Of a stretch of 45,069 nt of DNA, positions 15,103-22,337 are shown piece after piece. Location: positions 1-45,069 of the forward strand of contig JAFYAI010000101.1 in assembly GCA_017540815.1 (NCBI GenBank), read 5' to 3'. The DNA comes from Spirochaetales bacterium. GTDB lineage: Bacteria > Spirochaetota > GWE2-31-10 > MWDO01. Under the pieces are notes generated by a model. That model ran no database searches. It was not told where the DNA came from and saw only the letters and a program-made list of their open reading frames with translations. The position numbers and the translations under genes are program-made. Within the stretch, counting starts at the first letter, position 1. Each line of letters begins with the position of its first letter.

Positions 15103-16514
15103 AGAAGCGAGCTTTGATAATCGGTGCCGGTGTTGCCGGCAAGATGGTCTGCAACGATATGCAGCGTCAGGGCAAGATCCGTGATGAATATGAGATTATA
15201 GGTTTCATAGATGATGATCCTGCAAAGCAGTCTGTCTGCGGCATTGATGTGATCGGAGCAATCAAAGATCTGCCGGATATACTGGAATGGGAGCAGCCCG
15301 ACGAGGTTTTGATCGCTATACCGTCGGCTCCTCAGAATGTCATATCCGATATAATCGACAAGATACCTCCCGGCTGCACGAAACTTAGGATTATTCCGGG
15401 GATATATGACATTATCCAAGGCGAAGCGAATTGGAAGCAGCTGCGGACTGTCAGACCGGAAGATCTGCTCGGCCGCGAAGAAGTCGGCATGGAGTATGAC
15501 AAGACCGATGATATTTATAAGGATAAGACTGTCCTAATCACAGGTGCAGGCGGCTCAATCGGCTCGGAGATTGTGCGTAATGTGCTGCGGCTGCCCATTC
15601 GGAAACTCGTGGCTCTCGGCCGCGGTGAGAACTCCATATACAATCTGATCGAAGAGTTTCGCAGCGAGAGCAGATTTACATATATAATCGGAGACATTCG
15701 TGACAAGAACAAACTCTCTCATGAGTTCACCAAGCATAAACCGGATATAGTATTCCATGCTGCCGCTCACAAGCATGTGCCGCTGATGGAAGATTATCCC
15801 GATGAAGCCGTGAAGAATAACATCCTCGGAACTAATAATGTGCTGCAGGCTGCGATCTCTGCCGATGTTGAGCGGTTTCTCCTCATTTCTACAGACAAGG
15901 CTGTCCGCCCGACTTCTGTTATGGGAGCGACGAAACGCATCGCAGAACTGCTTGTCAGCGGATATAATTATATGCAGGATACAACACACTGCACAATTGT
16001 GCGTTTCGGCAATGTGCTGGCATCAAGAGGCAGCGTCATCCCGACATTTATGAGGCAGATTGAGTCCGGCGGTCCGATTACGCTGACGCATCCGGATATT
16101 GAACGGTATTTTATGTCAATTCCCGAAGCGGCTCGGCTCGTTATCAAGGCTGTCTGCATACCGCAGTCGCCGACTGAGCAGAATGCGTTTGTCTTGGATA
16201 TGGGGCAGCCGATCCGCATTATGGACTTAGCGAAAAATCTGATACGATTGAGCGGTCATACCGAAGGTGAGATACCGATTAAGATTATTGGTCTGCGTCC
16301 CGGCGAAAAGCTCTATGAAGAACTAAGCTATGATAAAACCAAACTCAAACCTTCCGAGTTCGACAAAATCTTATGGACAGGTGAGTCTCGCCGACAGATC
16401 TCTAAGGAAGAGATCCAAACTATGATAGATGAGTTCCGTGCTGCAGCGGAAAGTTATGACAGAGACCGCATCCTTGCACTGATAAAGCAATATGTGCCTG
16501 AGTTTAGAGAATGA
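15099..16514 (+). CDS. FlaA1/CapD-type UDP-sugar dehydratase/epimerase, soluble form
   Basis: 471 residues. Residues about 1-120 form a CoA-binding-like Rossmann domain (RALIIGAGVAGKMVCNDM...GFIDDDPAKQ). The catalytic SDR domain starts near 145 (VLITGAGGSIGSEIVRNVL), with PDIVFHAAAHKHVPLMEDYP and the active-site STDKAVRPTSVMGATKR. The usual N-terminal transmembrane helices of PglF/WbpM proteins are missing; the protein starts directly at the first Rossmann domain. Such enzymes make 4-keto-6-deoxy UDP-sugars, the first step to bacillosamine, legionaminic or pseudaminic acid. It is translationally coupled to the NeuB-type gene. Confidence 0.9.
   Translation: MKKRALIIGAGVAGKMVCNDMQRQGKIRDEYEIIGFIDDDPAKQSVCGIDVIGAIKDLPDILEWEQPDEVLIAIPSAPQNVISDIIDKIPPGCTKLRIIPGIYDIIQGEANWKQLRTVRPEDLLGREEVGMEYDKTDDIYKDKTVLITGAGGSIGSEIVRNVLRLPIRKLVALGRGENSIYNLIEEFRSESRFTYIIGDIRDKNKLSHEFTKHKPDIVFHAAAHKHVPLMEDYPDEAVKNNILGTNNVLQAAISADVERFLLISTDKAVRPTSVMGATKRIAELLVSGYNYMQDTTHCTIVRFGNVLASRGSVIPTFMRQIESGGPITLTHPDIERYFMSIPEAARLVIKAVCIPQSPTEQNAFVLDMGQPIRIMDLAKNLIRLSGHTEGEIPIKIIGLRPGEKLYEELSYDKTKLKPSEFDKILWTGESRRQISKEEIQTMIDEFRAAAESYDRDRILALIKQYVPEFRE
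15991..16002. repeat. GCACAATTGTGC palindrome, copy 2
   Basis: Exact copy inside the FlaA1-type gene, read as T-I-V. Confidence 0.7.
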
Positions 16515-16524
16515 ATAGGAGAAT

Positions 16525-16557
16525 AAAAAACCGAGGTTCACAGAACCTCGGTTTTTT
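16525..16557. terminator. bidirectional terminator
   Basis: AAAAAACCGAGGTT-CACAG-AACCTCGGTTTTTT, between the convergent sugar-nucleotide gene and the flavin reductase gene. Confidence 0.9.
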
Positions 16558-16570
16558 ATTCTCGAATGTT

Positions 16571-17089
16571 TTACGCATTCTTACCAATATTATAAGCCTC
16601 GTCAGCTTTTGCCTGCGTCTTGTTCTGATCGCCGTAGGCGGTAACGATGCCGCAATCCTTTGCACCGATATAGCCGATGACACTTTTGTACTGACTTGTT
16701 GTCGGCTCATACACGCCGGGCGAACCGGAGCTGAGCAGCATCGCAAATTTCTTGACAGCAAGAGATTCATTGCTCTGCGAATAAAATCTCGTGATAAGCG
16801 ACGACATCTGACCGCTGAATGACCAATAATAAATCGGACTTGCGAAAACTATCATATCGGCCTTAGCCATTTCCTGATAAACTGTCTGCATATCGTCTTT
16901 TTGAATGCACTGACCGGCACCTTTGCCGTGACAATATTCGCAGCCGATACAGCCGTTAATCTTCATCGAGCCGACTCCGAGTCTCGTCACATTATGCCCT
17001 GCCGACTTCGCACCTTCGGTAAATGCGTCTGCCAAAAATGCCGTATTTCCTTTCGGATGGGGACTTCCCATTAAAACTAAAATATTCAT
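16571..17089 (-). CDS. NADPH-dependent FMN reductase/flavodoxin-fold oxidoreductase
   Basis: 172 residues. It opens MNILVLMGSPHPKGNTAFL, the FMN phosphate-binding loop of this family, followed by INGCIGCEYCHGKGAGQC, a cysteine cluster typical of the iron-sulfur-flavoprotein-like subgroup, then DMIVFASPIYYWSFSGQMSSLITRF. Such proteins pass electrons from NAD(P)H or ferredoxin to FMN or disulfides. The start follows TAGGAGACAATA. It is the second gene of a pair with a 79-residue Cys-containing protein. Confidence 0.88.
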   Translation of the reverse strand: MNILVLMGSPHPKGNTAFLADAFTEGAKSAGHNVTRLGVGSMKINGCIGCEYCHGKGAGQCIQKDDMQTVYQEMAKADMIVFASPIYYWSFSGQMSSLITRFYSQSNESLAVKKFAMLLSSGSPGVYEPTTSQYKSVIGYIGAKDCGIVTAYGDQNKTQAKADEAYNIGKNA

Positions 17090-17106
17090 TATTGTCTCCT
17101 ATATAT

Positions 17107-17346
17107 TTATAAATACTTCTTCGCCAATTCCAAGTATTCCTGTCGAACATACTCATCCAGTTCGTCAAATCCGCACAATTGTGCGTTGCAGTGTCCGCAG
17201 TGGATGATGTCGGCATTCTCCTGAATGTCAACATTGTCGGAGTTCCGTTCATAGATCGGACATCGTGACGGCAGGTGGTAGCCTTCTTTAATCTTCGTAT
17301 TCTTCCAAAAGTCAAATAAAATGCGTGCAAGCTGATCTGTTGTCAT
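17107..17346 (-). CDS. small Cys-rich hypothetical protein
   Basis: 79 residues starting MTTDQLARILFDFWKNTKIK. Cysteines lie in SRCPIY and in HCGHCNAQLCGF, which could bind a metal or take part in redox. It precedes the flavin reductase gene by 17 bases and should be co-transcribed, so a shared redox task is possible. The start follows TAGGAGCAGAAT. No family recognised. A GCACAATTGTGC copy encodes its A-Q-L-C. Confidence 0.6.
   Translation of the reverse strand: MTTDQLARILFDFWKNTKIKEGYHLPSRCPIYERNSDNVDIQENADIIHCGHCNAQLCGFDELDEYVRQEYLELAKKYL
17173..17184. repeat. GCACAATTGTGC palindrome, copy 3
   Basis: Exact copy inside the 79-residue gene, in a different reading frame (A-Q-L-C) from copies 1, 2 and 5. 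Confidence 0.7.
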
Positions 17347-17449
17347 ATTCTGCTCCTAATGTTAATTATACTGAATAAATTAGCAAAAATCAACGATAAA
17401 AAATTTTTTTAGTGATTATCCAAAAAAATGAGGAAATAACTTAACGACA

Positions 17450-17489
17450 AAACCACAAATGCTCGCTTTACAGCGAGCACTCATGGTTT
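17450..17489 (-). terminator. hairpin downstream of the lipoprotein hydrolase
   Basis: AAACCA and TGCTCGCT pair with AGCGAGCA and TGGTTT around loop TTAC. It lies 23 bases past the minus-strand stop. No strong T run follows, so confidence is moderate. Confidence 0.55.
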
Positions 17490-17511
17490 CTTATTAAAGG
17501 AGGAAAAGATT

Positions 17512-18591
17512 TTATTTAAGATTATCTGCGAAGAATGTCTCGATTTTATCGAACGGAATCTTCTCAAAGTTGTCATACAGATCTACATGACTTGCGTCAG
17601 GGATAATCATCAGTTCTTTGTTGTCACCCGTGAGTTTCTTATAAGCATCTTCGCCGAAGTAGCGGCTGTGTGCCTTCTCTCCGTGGATAATCAGCACCGC
17701 ACTGCGAATCTCATCTGCATAAGCAAGGAGTTTCGTATTCAAAAGAGATGTTCCTGCCTGAATGTTCCAGCCGCCGTTTGAGTTGAGGCTTCGCTCGTGG
17801 TAACCTCGCGGCGTTTTGTAGTAAGCGTAGTAATCCTTGACGAAATAAGGAGCGTCATCAGGAAGCGGATCTACGACACCGCCGCCAAGCTGATATGTGC
17901 CAGCCTTGTAATCTTTAATTCTTTGTGCCATAAGAGCTTTGCGTGCTTCATTGCGGGCATCGGCGTTCGCTGCACTGTCGAAGTAACCGTTTGCGGTGAC
18001 TCGGCTCATGTCATACATAGTCGATACAACAGTTGCCTTGATGCGAGTATCGATTGCCGCAGTGTTAAGAGCCATACCGCCCCAGCCGCATATACCGATT
18101 ATGCCGATTTTATCGGGATCAACATTATCCTGCACTGACAAGAAGTCCACCGCTGCCATAAAGTCTTCCGTGTTAATGTCCGGGCTGTTCATATATCGCG
18201 GCATTCCGCCTGACTCGCCCGTGAATGACGGGTCGAATGCAAGTGCGATATAACCTCGGCGAGCCATTTCATTGGCATATAAGCCGCTTGATTGCTCTTT
18301 CACCGCTCCGAACGGACCGCTGACTGCGATTGCCGCATACTTGCCATTGTCACCCTGAACTTGTTTCAGGGTCTCATTTACCGGCGTATAAAGATCTCCG
18401 ACTAACTCAATCCCGAAGTGATTTCGGAATGTTACTTTCGTTCTTGTGACATTCTCATTCAGTGTGAATGTGTAATGCTCCTTGTCTTTGCTAATCTGTG
18501 CCGATGTTCCGTTTGCCATGTTGTTCTCCTTGCCGCATGATACGGCTGCCAATAATACTGCTAAAATAATTGCTGATTTGTAAAATTTCAT
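17512..18591 (-). CDS. alpha/beta-hydrolase lipoprotein (dienelactone-hydrolase-like)
   Basis: 359 residues. The N-terminus MKFYKSAIILAVLLAAVSC is a lipoprotein signal with lipobox AVSC, so it is probably anchored at the cell envelope. The hydrolase domain has a nucleophile elbow GICGWGG (Cys where Ser is common, as in dienelactone hydrolases) and a late PDASHVDLYD with the catalytic His. ATG 18591 is chosen for GGAGGCAAAAA; an upstream in-frame start lacks a ribosome site. An unusual VNETLKQVQGDNGK segment near residue 80 is encoded by a palindromic dispersed repeat. It is divergent from a LysR gene, its likely regulator. Substrate unknown. Confidence 0.8.
   Translation of the reverse strand: MKFYKSAIILAVLLAAVSCGKENNMANGTSAQISKDKEHYTFTLNENVTRTKVTFRNHFGIELVGDLYTPVNETLKQVQGDNGKYAAIAVSGPFGAVKEQSSGLYANEMARRGYIALAFDPSFTGESGGMPRYMNSPDINTEDFMAAVDFLSVQDNVDPDKIGIIGICGWGGMALNTAAIDTRIKATVVSTMYDMSRVTANGYFDSAANADARNEARKALMAQRIKDYKAGTYQLGGGVVDPLPDDAPYFVKDYYAYYKTPRGYHERSLNSNGGWNIQAGTSLLNTKLLAYADEIRSAVLIIHGEKAHSRYFGEDAYKKLTGDNKELMIIPDASHVDLYDNFEKIPFDKIETFFADNLK
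18348..18378. repeat. palindromic dispersed repeat inside a coding gene
   Basis: CCCTGAA-CTTGT-TTCAGGG (18352-18370) with flanking GTCA and TCTCATT. It encodes NETLKQVQGD in the hydrolase. Related sequence, GAACTTGTTTCA-GGTCTCAT, recurs at 37555-37617 on the other strand. Confidence 0.65.
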
Positions 18592-18689
18592 TTTTTGCCT
18601 CCGTTTATTTGATGATCTTAATATAACACAGTTTATTAGATATTTCAAATATTTTGTTTCTATAATTAGTTATGCTTATAATGAATAAC

Positions 18690-18718
18690 TTGACCAAATG
18701 GCACAATTGTGCTATAAT
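18690..18718 (+). promoter_or_regulatory. LysR promoter with palindrome in the spacer
   Basis: TTGACC (18690-18695), 17 bases, TATAAT (18713-18718). The last 12 spacer bases are exactly GCACAATTGTGC (18701-18712). A start about seven bases after the -10 would fall on the ATG at 18725. The palindrome is well placed to be an operator. Confidence 0.7.
18701..18712. repeat. GCACAATTGTGC palindrome, copy 4 (promoter)
   Basis: The only intergenic copy of the five; it abuts the -10 box of the LysR gene. Confidence 0.7.
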
Positions 18719-18724
18719 AAAAAT

Positions 18725-19600
18725 ATGGAATTACGCGTATTGAAATATTTCTTGGAAACGGCTCGGCTCGGAAGTATCACCAAAGCAGCGGAAAGGCTGA
18801 ATGTCACGCAGCCGACGATGAGCCGTCAGATTAAAGATCTGGAATGGGAACTCGGTGAGAAACTCTTTGAACGGACGAATTATGCGATACGGCTGACACC
18901 TGCCGGTGAACTGCTCTGCGACCGTGCCGAAGAGATTTTGTCACTTGCCGACAAAACTCTTGATGACTTCAAAGTATTCGGTGAGAATGATGTAAGCGGC
19001 GATATTGCTATTGCCTGTGCCGAGAGCCGTCATATCGGATTCATCGGCAAAAGTGTCAATCATTTGAAGAAAAACTACCCGAAGATTCGCTATCATCTGT
19101 ATGCAGGAGACTCGGAGCGAGTGCTTGAGAAACTTGACAAGGGGTTGTTTGATTTCGCCGTTATCTGTGATAATCCCGACCTGACTAAGTATAATTGTCT
19201 GTCCGTGCCGTCTGTCGATCGCTGGGGCGTTGTTATGCGGCGAGACAATCCGCTTGCCAAGAAAGATTATATCGAGCCGAAGGATTTGCTTGACCAACCG
19301 TTAATGGTATCGAGGCAGGCACTTGATGCCGATCTGCCTAAGTGGTTCGGTGATGATATATCGAAGCTGAATGTCGTTGTTTCGCTTGATCTGTCTTACA
19401 ACGGCTCGGTGCTTGCCCGTGAAGGTGTCGGATTGCTCCTGACATTCGACGGACTGACAGACACAAGCGAAAGCAGTTATCTCTGTTTCCGACCGCTTAT
19501 GCCTGAACTGACGACTTCCATGAGTGTGGTTTGGCTTCGTCATCGCAAATTTACGGCCGCCGCAGAACTGTTCTTGGAAAGGCTGCGGACAATATTATAA
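18725..19600 (+). CDS. LysR-family transcriptional regulator
   Basis: 291 residues. The N-terminal winged helix is MELRVLKYFLETARLGSITKAAERLNVTQPTMSRQIKDLEWELG, followed by a substrate-binding type effector domain (ISGDIAIACAESRH-like start near residue 90). The frame is open upstream to 18698, but that part overlaps the promoter, so ATG 18725 is used. With the -10 at 18713-18718 the mRNA would be leaderless. It is divergent from the lipoprotein hydrolase and likely controls it and/or the following cupin and TfoX-N genes. Confidence 0.9.
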   Translation: MELRVLKYFLETARLGSITKAAERLNVTQPTMSRQIKDLEWELGEKLFERTNYAIRLTPAGELLCDRAEEILSLADKTLDDFKVFGENDVSGDIAIACAESRHIGFIGKSVNHLKKNYPKIRYHLYAGDSERVLEKLDKGLFDFAVICDNPDLTKYNCLSVPSVDRWGVVMRRDNPLAKKDYIEPKDLLDQPLMVSRQALDADLPKWFGDDISKLNVVVSLDLSYNGSVLAREGVGLLLTFDGLTDTSESSYLCFRPLMPELTTSMSVVWLRHRKFTAAAELFLERLRTIL

Positions 19601-19627
19601 AATAATGACATTTAATAAGGAAGAAAA

Positions 19628-19993
19628 ATGGAACTTATAAAACATTCCGATATAAAAGTCCTAAGCAATCCGGGAGTAACATCGGCACAGCTGCTCAATC
19701 CCGACAACAGCCGTTCGGAGCGAGTCACCATTACAAAGGTGACAGTTCAGCCTGCACACGGGCAGCCGCGGCACAAGCATGACACTTCCGAGCAGATTTG
19801 GATTGCGATTAGCGGAAGCGGCAAGCTGCTTCTTGACAATGACTGCGAGGAAGAGTTTACTGCCGGTGATGTCGTCAGATTTGCCGACGGTGATATTCAC
19901 GGTCTGCGGAATGACAGTCAGGAAGCATTCGAGTATATCTCGGTCACTTCGCCGCCGATAAATTTCGGGTATGCGTATGAAAATAGGAGCTGA
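19628..19993 (+). CDS. cupin-domain protein
   Basis: 121 residues forming a single cupin barrel. Motif 1 is PRHKHDTSEQIWIAISGSG with metal-binding His residues and Glu; motif 2 is FTAGDVVRFADGDIHGLRND with the last His. Such proteins bind small ligands or a metal; activity cannot be predicted. AAGGAAG precedes the ATG. It follows the LysR gene by 27 bases and precedes the TfoX-N gene by two, so the three look like one operon. Confidence 0.85.
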   Translation: MELIKHSDIKVLSNPGVTSAQLLNPDNSRSERVTITKVTVQPAHGQPRHKHDTSEQIWIAISGSGKLLLDNDCEEEFTAGDVVRFADGDIHGLRNDSQEAFEYISVTSPPINFGYAYENRS

Positions 19994-19995
19994 AT

Positions 19996-20307
19996 ATGGC
20001 ATCATCTAAAGAATATCTTGATTACATTCTTGACCAGCTGTCGCTGATCGACGGCATAACTTACCGGGCGATGATGGGCGAGTACATTCTCTACTGCAAC
20101 GGCAAAATATTCGGCGGTATATATGATAACCGCTTCCTTGTCAAGCCGACAAAATCCGCTCTTGAGAGAATACCAGATGCTCCGCATGAACTGCCTTACG
20201 AAGGTGCGAATGAAATGCTGCTTGTTGAAAACTCCGATGACAGAGATTTTCTGCGTGAGCTGGTTACTGCGATTTGCAAAGAATTGCCCGATAAAAAGAA
20301 GAAATAG
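19996..20307 (+). CDS. TfoX N-terminal domain protein
   Basis: 103 residues: YLDYILDQLSLIDGITYRAMMGEYILYCNGKIFGGIYDNRFLVKPT is the TfoX-N signature (RxMMGE...Y..GK.F). The C-terminal TfoX domain is absent. Short TfoX-N proteins are common and of unknown role; competence control, as for full TfoX in gamma-proteobacteria, should not be assumed. TAGGAG precedes the start. Confidence 0.85.
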   Translation: MASSKEYLDYILDQLSLIDGITYRAMMGEYILYCNGKIFGGIYDNRFLVKPTKSALERIPDAPHELPYEGANEMLLVENSDDRDFLRELVTAICKELPDKKKK

Positions 20308-20336
20308 GAAAATGAAAACAGGATATAATGTTATAT

Positions 20337-20396
20337 GATTTTATCGTGCGAACACGATAAAAAACTATTGATTTTATCGTGTAAATACGATATAAT
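20337..20396 (+). promoter_or_regulatory. repeat-operator and promoter of ATPase 1
   Basis: GATTTTATCGTG occurs at 20337 and 20370, a 33-bp step. The first unit is part of a palindrome TTATCGTG-CGAA-CACGATAA (20341-20360). The second lies inside the core promoter TTGATT (20368-20373)-17-TATAAT (20391-20396), overlapping the -35 and filling most of the spacer. Occupancy would block RNA polymerase. Confidence 0.75.
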
Positions 20397-20423
20397 AGAG
20401 CAGGATTAAGTTGGAGCATGTAT

Positions 20424-21689
20424 ATGAATCATACGACATTAAAACAGGTTATATTTGACCAGAGAGAAATTATAAAAAATGCCAACATTATAAAAAGGGA
20501 TTATTCATTTGACAAGAATGCAAATTACATTCTTGTCGGTCTAAGGCGTGCAGGCAAATCTACTTTGTTATATAAGATCGCAAAAAAGCTTGTAGCGGAA
20601 GGCTGTGACTGGTCGCAAATAATATATGTCAATTTTGAAGATGACAGGTTGCTTGGATTTACGATAAGTGACTTTAACGACATTGTTGAAGTGGCACATG
20701 AACTTGCAGACTCTAAAGAAATATATTATTTTTTTGATGAGATTCAGATTGTTGACGGTTGGGAGCATTTTGCCCGAAGGCTTGCCGATCAAAAAATGCG
20801 GGTTTACATCACCGGCAGTAATGCAAAAATGCTTAGTTCCGAGATGGCAAGCACCCTTGGCGGAAGGTATATTCCGAAAATGATTATGCCGTTTTCTTTT
20901 GCCGAAACGCTGGATTATAAAAACATTGAGCATGATAAAAATGCAATGCTTACAACTTCAAAATCCGCAGCGATAAAAAAAGCCTGTATGGAATATATCG
21001 CAAGCGGAGGACTTCCGGAAACTCTGCTGCTTACGAACAAAAGAGAATATATTAAATCTGTCTATGAAAAAGTTCTCCTTGGCGACATAATAGAACGGGA
21101 AAAAGTAAACAATAAACTTGCACTTAGACTCATGATTAAAAAAATCGCAGAAACCGTAATGAATGAAATATCTTTTAACACTCTTGCAGGCAATGTTAGA
21201 GCCACGGGAACCAAGACTTCAACGGATTCCATGATTGAATATTCCGTTTACGCTGAAAACGCATATCTTGTGTTTCGGACGAAGAATTATTTCTCAAAAT
21301 TTGCAGAAAAAGAGAGCCTTCCGAGATTTTACTTTTTTGACAATGGGCTGCTTTCTCTTTTTCTCGTCGATAAGAACTCCGCACTTCTGGAAAATACTGT
21401 TGCCGTATATCTTAAACGCAAATACGAAGATGAAGTTTATTATCTGAAATCAAATCAGACAGGCGTAGATGTGGACTTTTACCTGCCGGATGACGGAACG
21501 GCGATTCAGGTGGCATATACATTAGACAATGCTGAAGAACGTGAAGTTCGCAGTCTTGTGACGCTTGCGGAAAAAACTGAAGGCGTGAAAAGACTAATCA
21601 TAGTTACTAATGAGGAAGAACGGATTATAAACAAGAAAGGTTGGACGATTGAAGTTGTGCCGATTCATAAGTTTTTGCTTGGAAATTAA
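20424..21689 (+). CDS. AAA ATPase with DUF4143-type C-terminal domain (ATPase 1)
   Basis: 421 residues. Walker A is G39-LRRAGKST and Walker B is YYFFDEIQ, followed by YITGSNAKML, the sensor-like motif of this AAA_14 family. The C-terminal domain has a PD-(D/E)XK-like core with D351 (VDVDFYL), but the Glu-x-Lys reads Q362-V-A364 (AIQVAYTL), so nuclease catalysis is probably lost or altered. ATG 20424 is preferred because TTGGAG is seven bases before it. The upstream 33-bp repeats overlap the promoter. The function of this family is unknown. Confidence 0.85.
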   Translation: MNHTTLKQVIFDQREIIKNANIIKRDYSFDKNANYILVGLRRAGKSTLLYKIAKKLVAEGCDWSQIIYVNFEDDRLLGFTISDFNDIVEVAHELADSKEIYYFFDEIQIVDGWEHFARRLADQKMRVYITGSNAKMLSSEMASTLGGRYIPKMIMPFSFAETLDYKNIEHDKNAMLTTSKSAAIKKACMEYIASGGLPETLLLTNKREYIKSVYEKVLLGDIIEREKVNNKLALRLMIKKIAETVMNEISFNTLAGNVRATGTKTSTDSMIEYSVYAENAYLVFRTKNYFSKFAEKESLPRFYFFDNGLLSLFLVDKNSALLENTVAVYLKRKYEDEVYYLKSNQTGVDVDFYLPDDGTAIQVAYTLDNAEEREVRSLVTLAEKTEGVKRLIIVTNEEERIINKKGWTIEVVPIHKFLLGN

Positions 21690-21698
21690 GGAGACAAT

Positions 21699-22337
21699 AT
21701 GCAAAACAACAAACTCCCAGACCCTATGACAATCCATCCGATTGCAGGTTATGACAAAGAGATTTATGTCAAGCCGACGCTTACCAATCCCAATATTATC
21801 GTTGGCGACTTTACATATATCGCCGACAGTGACTTTGAGAGTCATGTTACTCACCTTTACGAGTGGAACGGTGACAATCTGATTATCGGGAAGTTTTGCC
21901 AGATTGCCGCCGGTGTTGAGTTCGTGATGAATGGGGCGAACCATCAGATGAATGCCGTCACGACTTATCCGTTCTACACGCTGCAGGGCTGGAATATGCA
22001 GCCGCCTGCTAAGTCCGACTTGCCGCTCAAGGGCGACACGGTTATCGGTAATGATGTGTGGATTGGTCAGAATGCCACAATCCTGCCGGGTGTGCATATC
22101 GGCGACGGAGCGATTATCGGAGCGAATGCCGTTGTCGGCAGCAACATTGAGCCATACACGATTGTTGTCGGTAATCCCGCCCGCCCGCTCCGCAAGCGAT
22201 TTGATGACAAGCTGATCTCTCTGTTGGAGTGTTTCAAATGGTGGGACAAACCGATTGAAGAGATTAATGAGTTGATTCCCATTCTGACAAGCGGAGATGT
22301 GGAGATGGTGAGGAAGGAGATAAGGGATAGGTTATGA
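21699..22337 (+). CDS. Vat/CatB-type hexapeptide acetyltransferase
   Basis: 212 residues of left-handed beta-helix with hexapeptide repeats (VIGNDVWIGQNATILPGVHIGDGAIIGANAVV). The loop GANHQMNAVTTYPF carries the catalytic His of xenobiotic acetyltransferases related to streptogramin A and chloramphenicol (CatB) enzymes. It transfers acetyl from acetyl-CoA to a hydroxyl group. Whether it gives drug resistance cannot be decided. TAAGGAGACAAT precedes the start; its stop overlaps the next gene start (ATGA). Confidence 0.88.
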   Translation: MQNNKLPDPMTIHPIAGYDKEIYVKPTLTNPNIIVGDFTYIADSDFESHVTHLYEWNGDNLIIGKFCQIAAGVEFVMNGANHQMNAVTTYPFYTLQGWNMQPPAKSDLPLKGDTVIGNDVWIGQNATILPGVHIGDGAIIGANAVVGSNIEPYTIVVGNPARPLRKRFDDKLISLLECFKWWDKPIEEINELIPILTSGDVEMVRKEIRDRL

